Below the pieces are notes generated by a model. It was given only the letters and a program-made list of their open reading frames with translations, ran no database searches and was not told where the DNA came from. The position numbers were made by a program, and so were the translations under genes. Below are positions 63,969-64,000 of a stretch of DNA of 64,000 bases, in pieces (the first letter of the stretch is position 1; every line of letters starts with the position of its first letter). This DNA comes from Leptotrichia sp. oral taxon 215 str. W9775 (GTDB lineage Bacteria > Fusobacteriota > Fusobacteriia > Fusobacteriales > Leptotrichiaceae): positions 22,019-86,018 of the forward strand of contig NZ_KI272836.1 of the NCBI RefSeq assembly GCF_000469505.1, read 5' to 3'.

Positions 63969-64000
63969 CTACTTAACGATAGTTGCAACAACTCCAGAAG
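63969..64000 (-). CDS. tuf: Elongation factor Tu, C-terminal end only
   Basis: Only the last nine codons are in the window. They read SGVVATIVK then TAG, the characteristic end of EF-Tu (GRTVxSGVVATI...). The rest lies beyond the window edge. The identification rests on this short tail. Confidence 0.7.
   Translation of the reverse strand, partial: SGVVATIVK

Overview
This AT-rich window (about 70% A+T, T-run terminators, AGGAG-type ribosome sites) looks like the chromosome of a fusobacterium, most probably Leptotrichia or a close relative in the Leptotrichiaceae. The evidence is a Gram-negative envelope set (CMP-KDO synthetase, fusobacterial outer-membrane beta-barrels), Firmicute-like housekeeping proteins, and a strong A/T codon bias. 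No rRNA, tRNA, CRISPR array, prophage or complete insertion sequence was found. Gene density is high and most genes lie on the minus strand.

Layout. 0-16 kb is an accessory and stress zone. It holds a SirTM sirtuin with its zinc macrodomain partner, a decayed FAD oxidoreductase, an Rrf2 regulator, a YefM-YoeB toxin-antitoxin pair, a Gfo/Idh oxidoreductase, a Schlafen/AlbA_2-type ATP-binding protein with its own repeated operator, a TMEM175-like channel, a LysR regulator beside a broken aldo-keto reductase, a GntR regulator with an unusual ParB-like protein, a short-chain dehydrogenase and a DXS-like thiamine enzyme. 16-28 kb holds proline biosynthesis (proB-proA-proC), a cytoplasmic alpha-amylase, kdsB, a cyclase-family hydrolase, and a GNAT/TraX/nth/D,D-carboxypeptidase cluster. 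28-34 kb carries, on the plus strand, an outer-membrane protein and a complete branched-chain amino-acid ABC transporter (livJHMGF).

34-46 kb is a minus-strand run of nucleotide salvage, isoprenoid, tRNA and rRNA modification and translation-termination genes (5'-nucleotidase, pgeF, ispA, xseB, rsmD, queA, prmC, prfA, cyclophilin, gpmI). 46-56 kb has a DUF1703-type ATPase/nuclease, three tandem DUF2207 membrane proteins with lemA, then engB, an LCP-family enzyme and coaE. 56-61 kb is the rpsB-tsf-pyrH-frr-mreB operon behind a near-consensus promoter. 61-64 kb holds two related outer-membrane beta-barrel genes (one broken), a small lipoprotein and the 3' end of tuf.

The most interesting signals are five. 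(1) Four copies of one 23-bp dyad (GATGTAA-N9-TTACATC) occupy the promoters of both the Rrf2 gene and the macrodomain/SirTM operon in the same arrangement, which links a two-cysteine Rrf2 regulator to protein ADP-ribosylation. (2) Four AACGAAAA half-sites overlap the -35 of the AlbA_2 gene. (3) The DXS-like enzyme has lost two acceptor-phosphate arginines. (4) PrmC carries a tandem duplication of its release-factor-recognition domain. (5) Large imperfect inverted repeats of unknown nature sit between genes. Four genes are decayed (FAD oxidoreductase, AraC tail, aldo-keto reductase, one outer-membrane protein).
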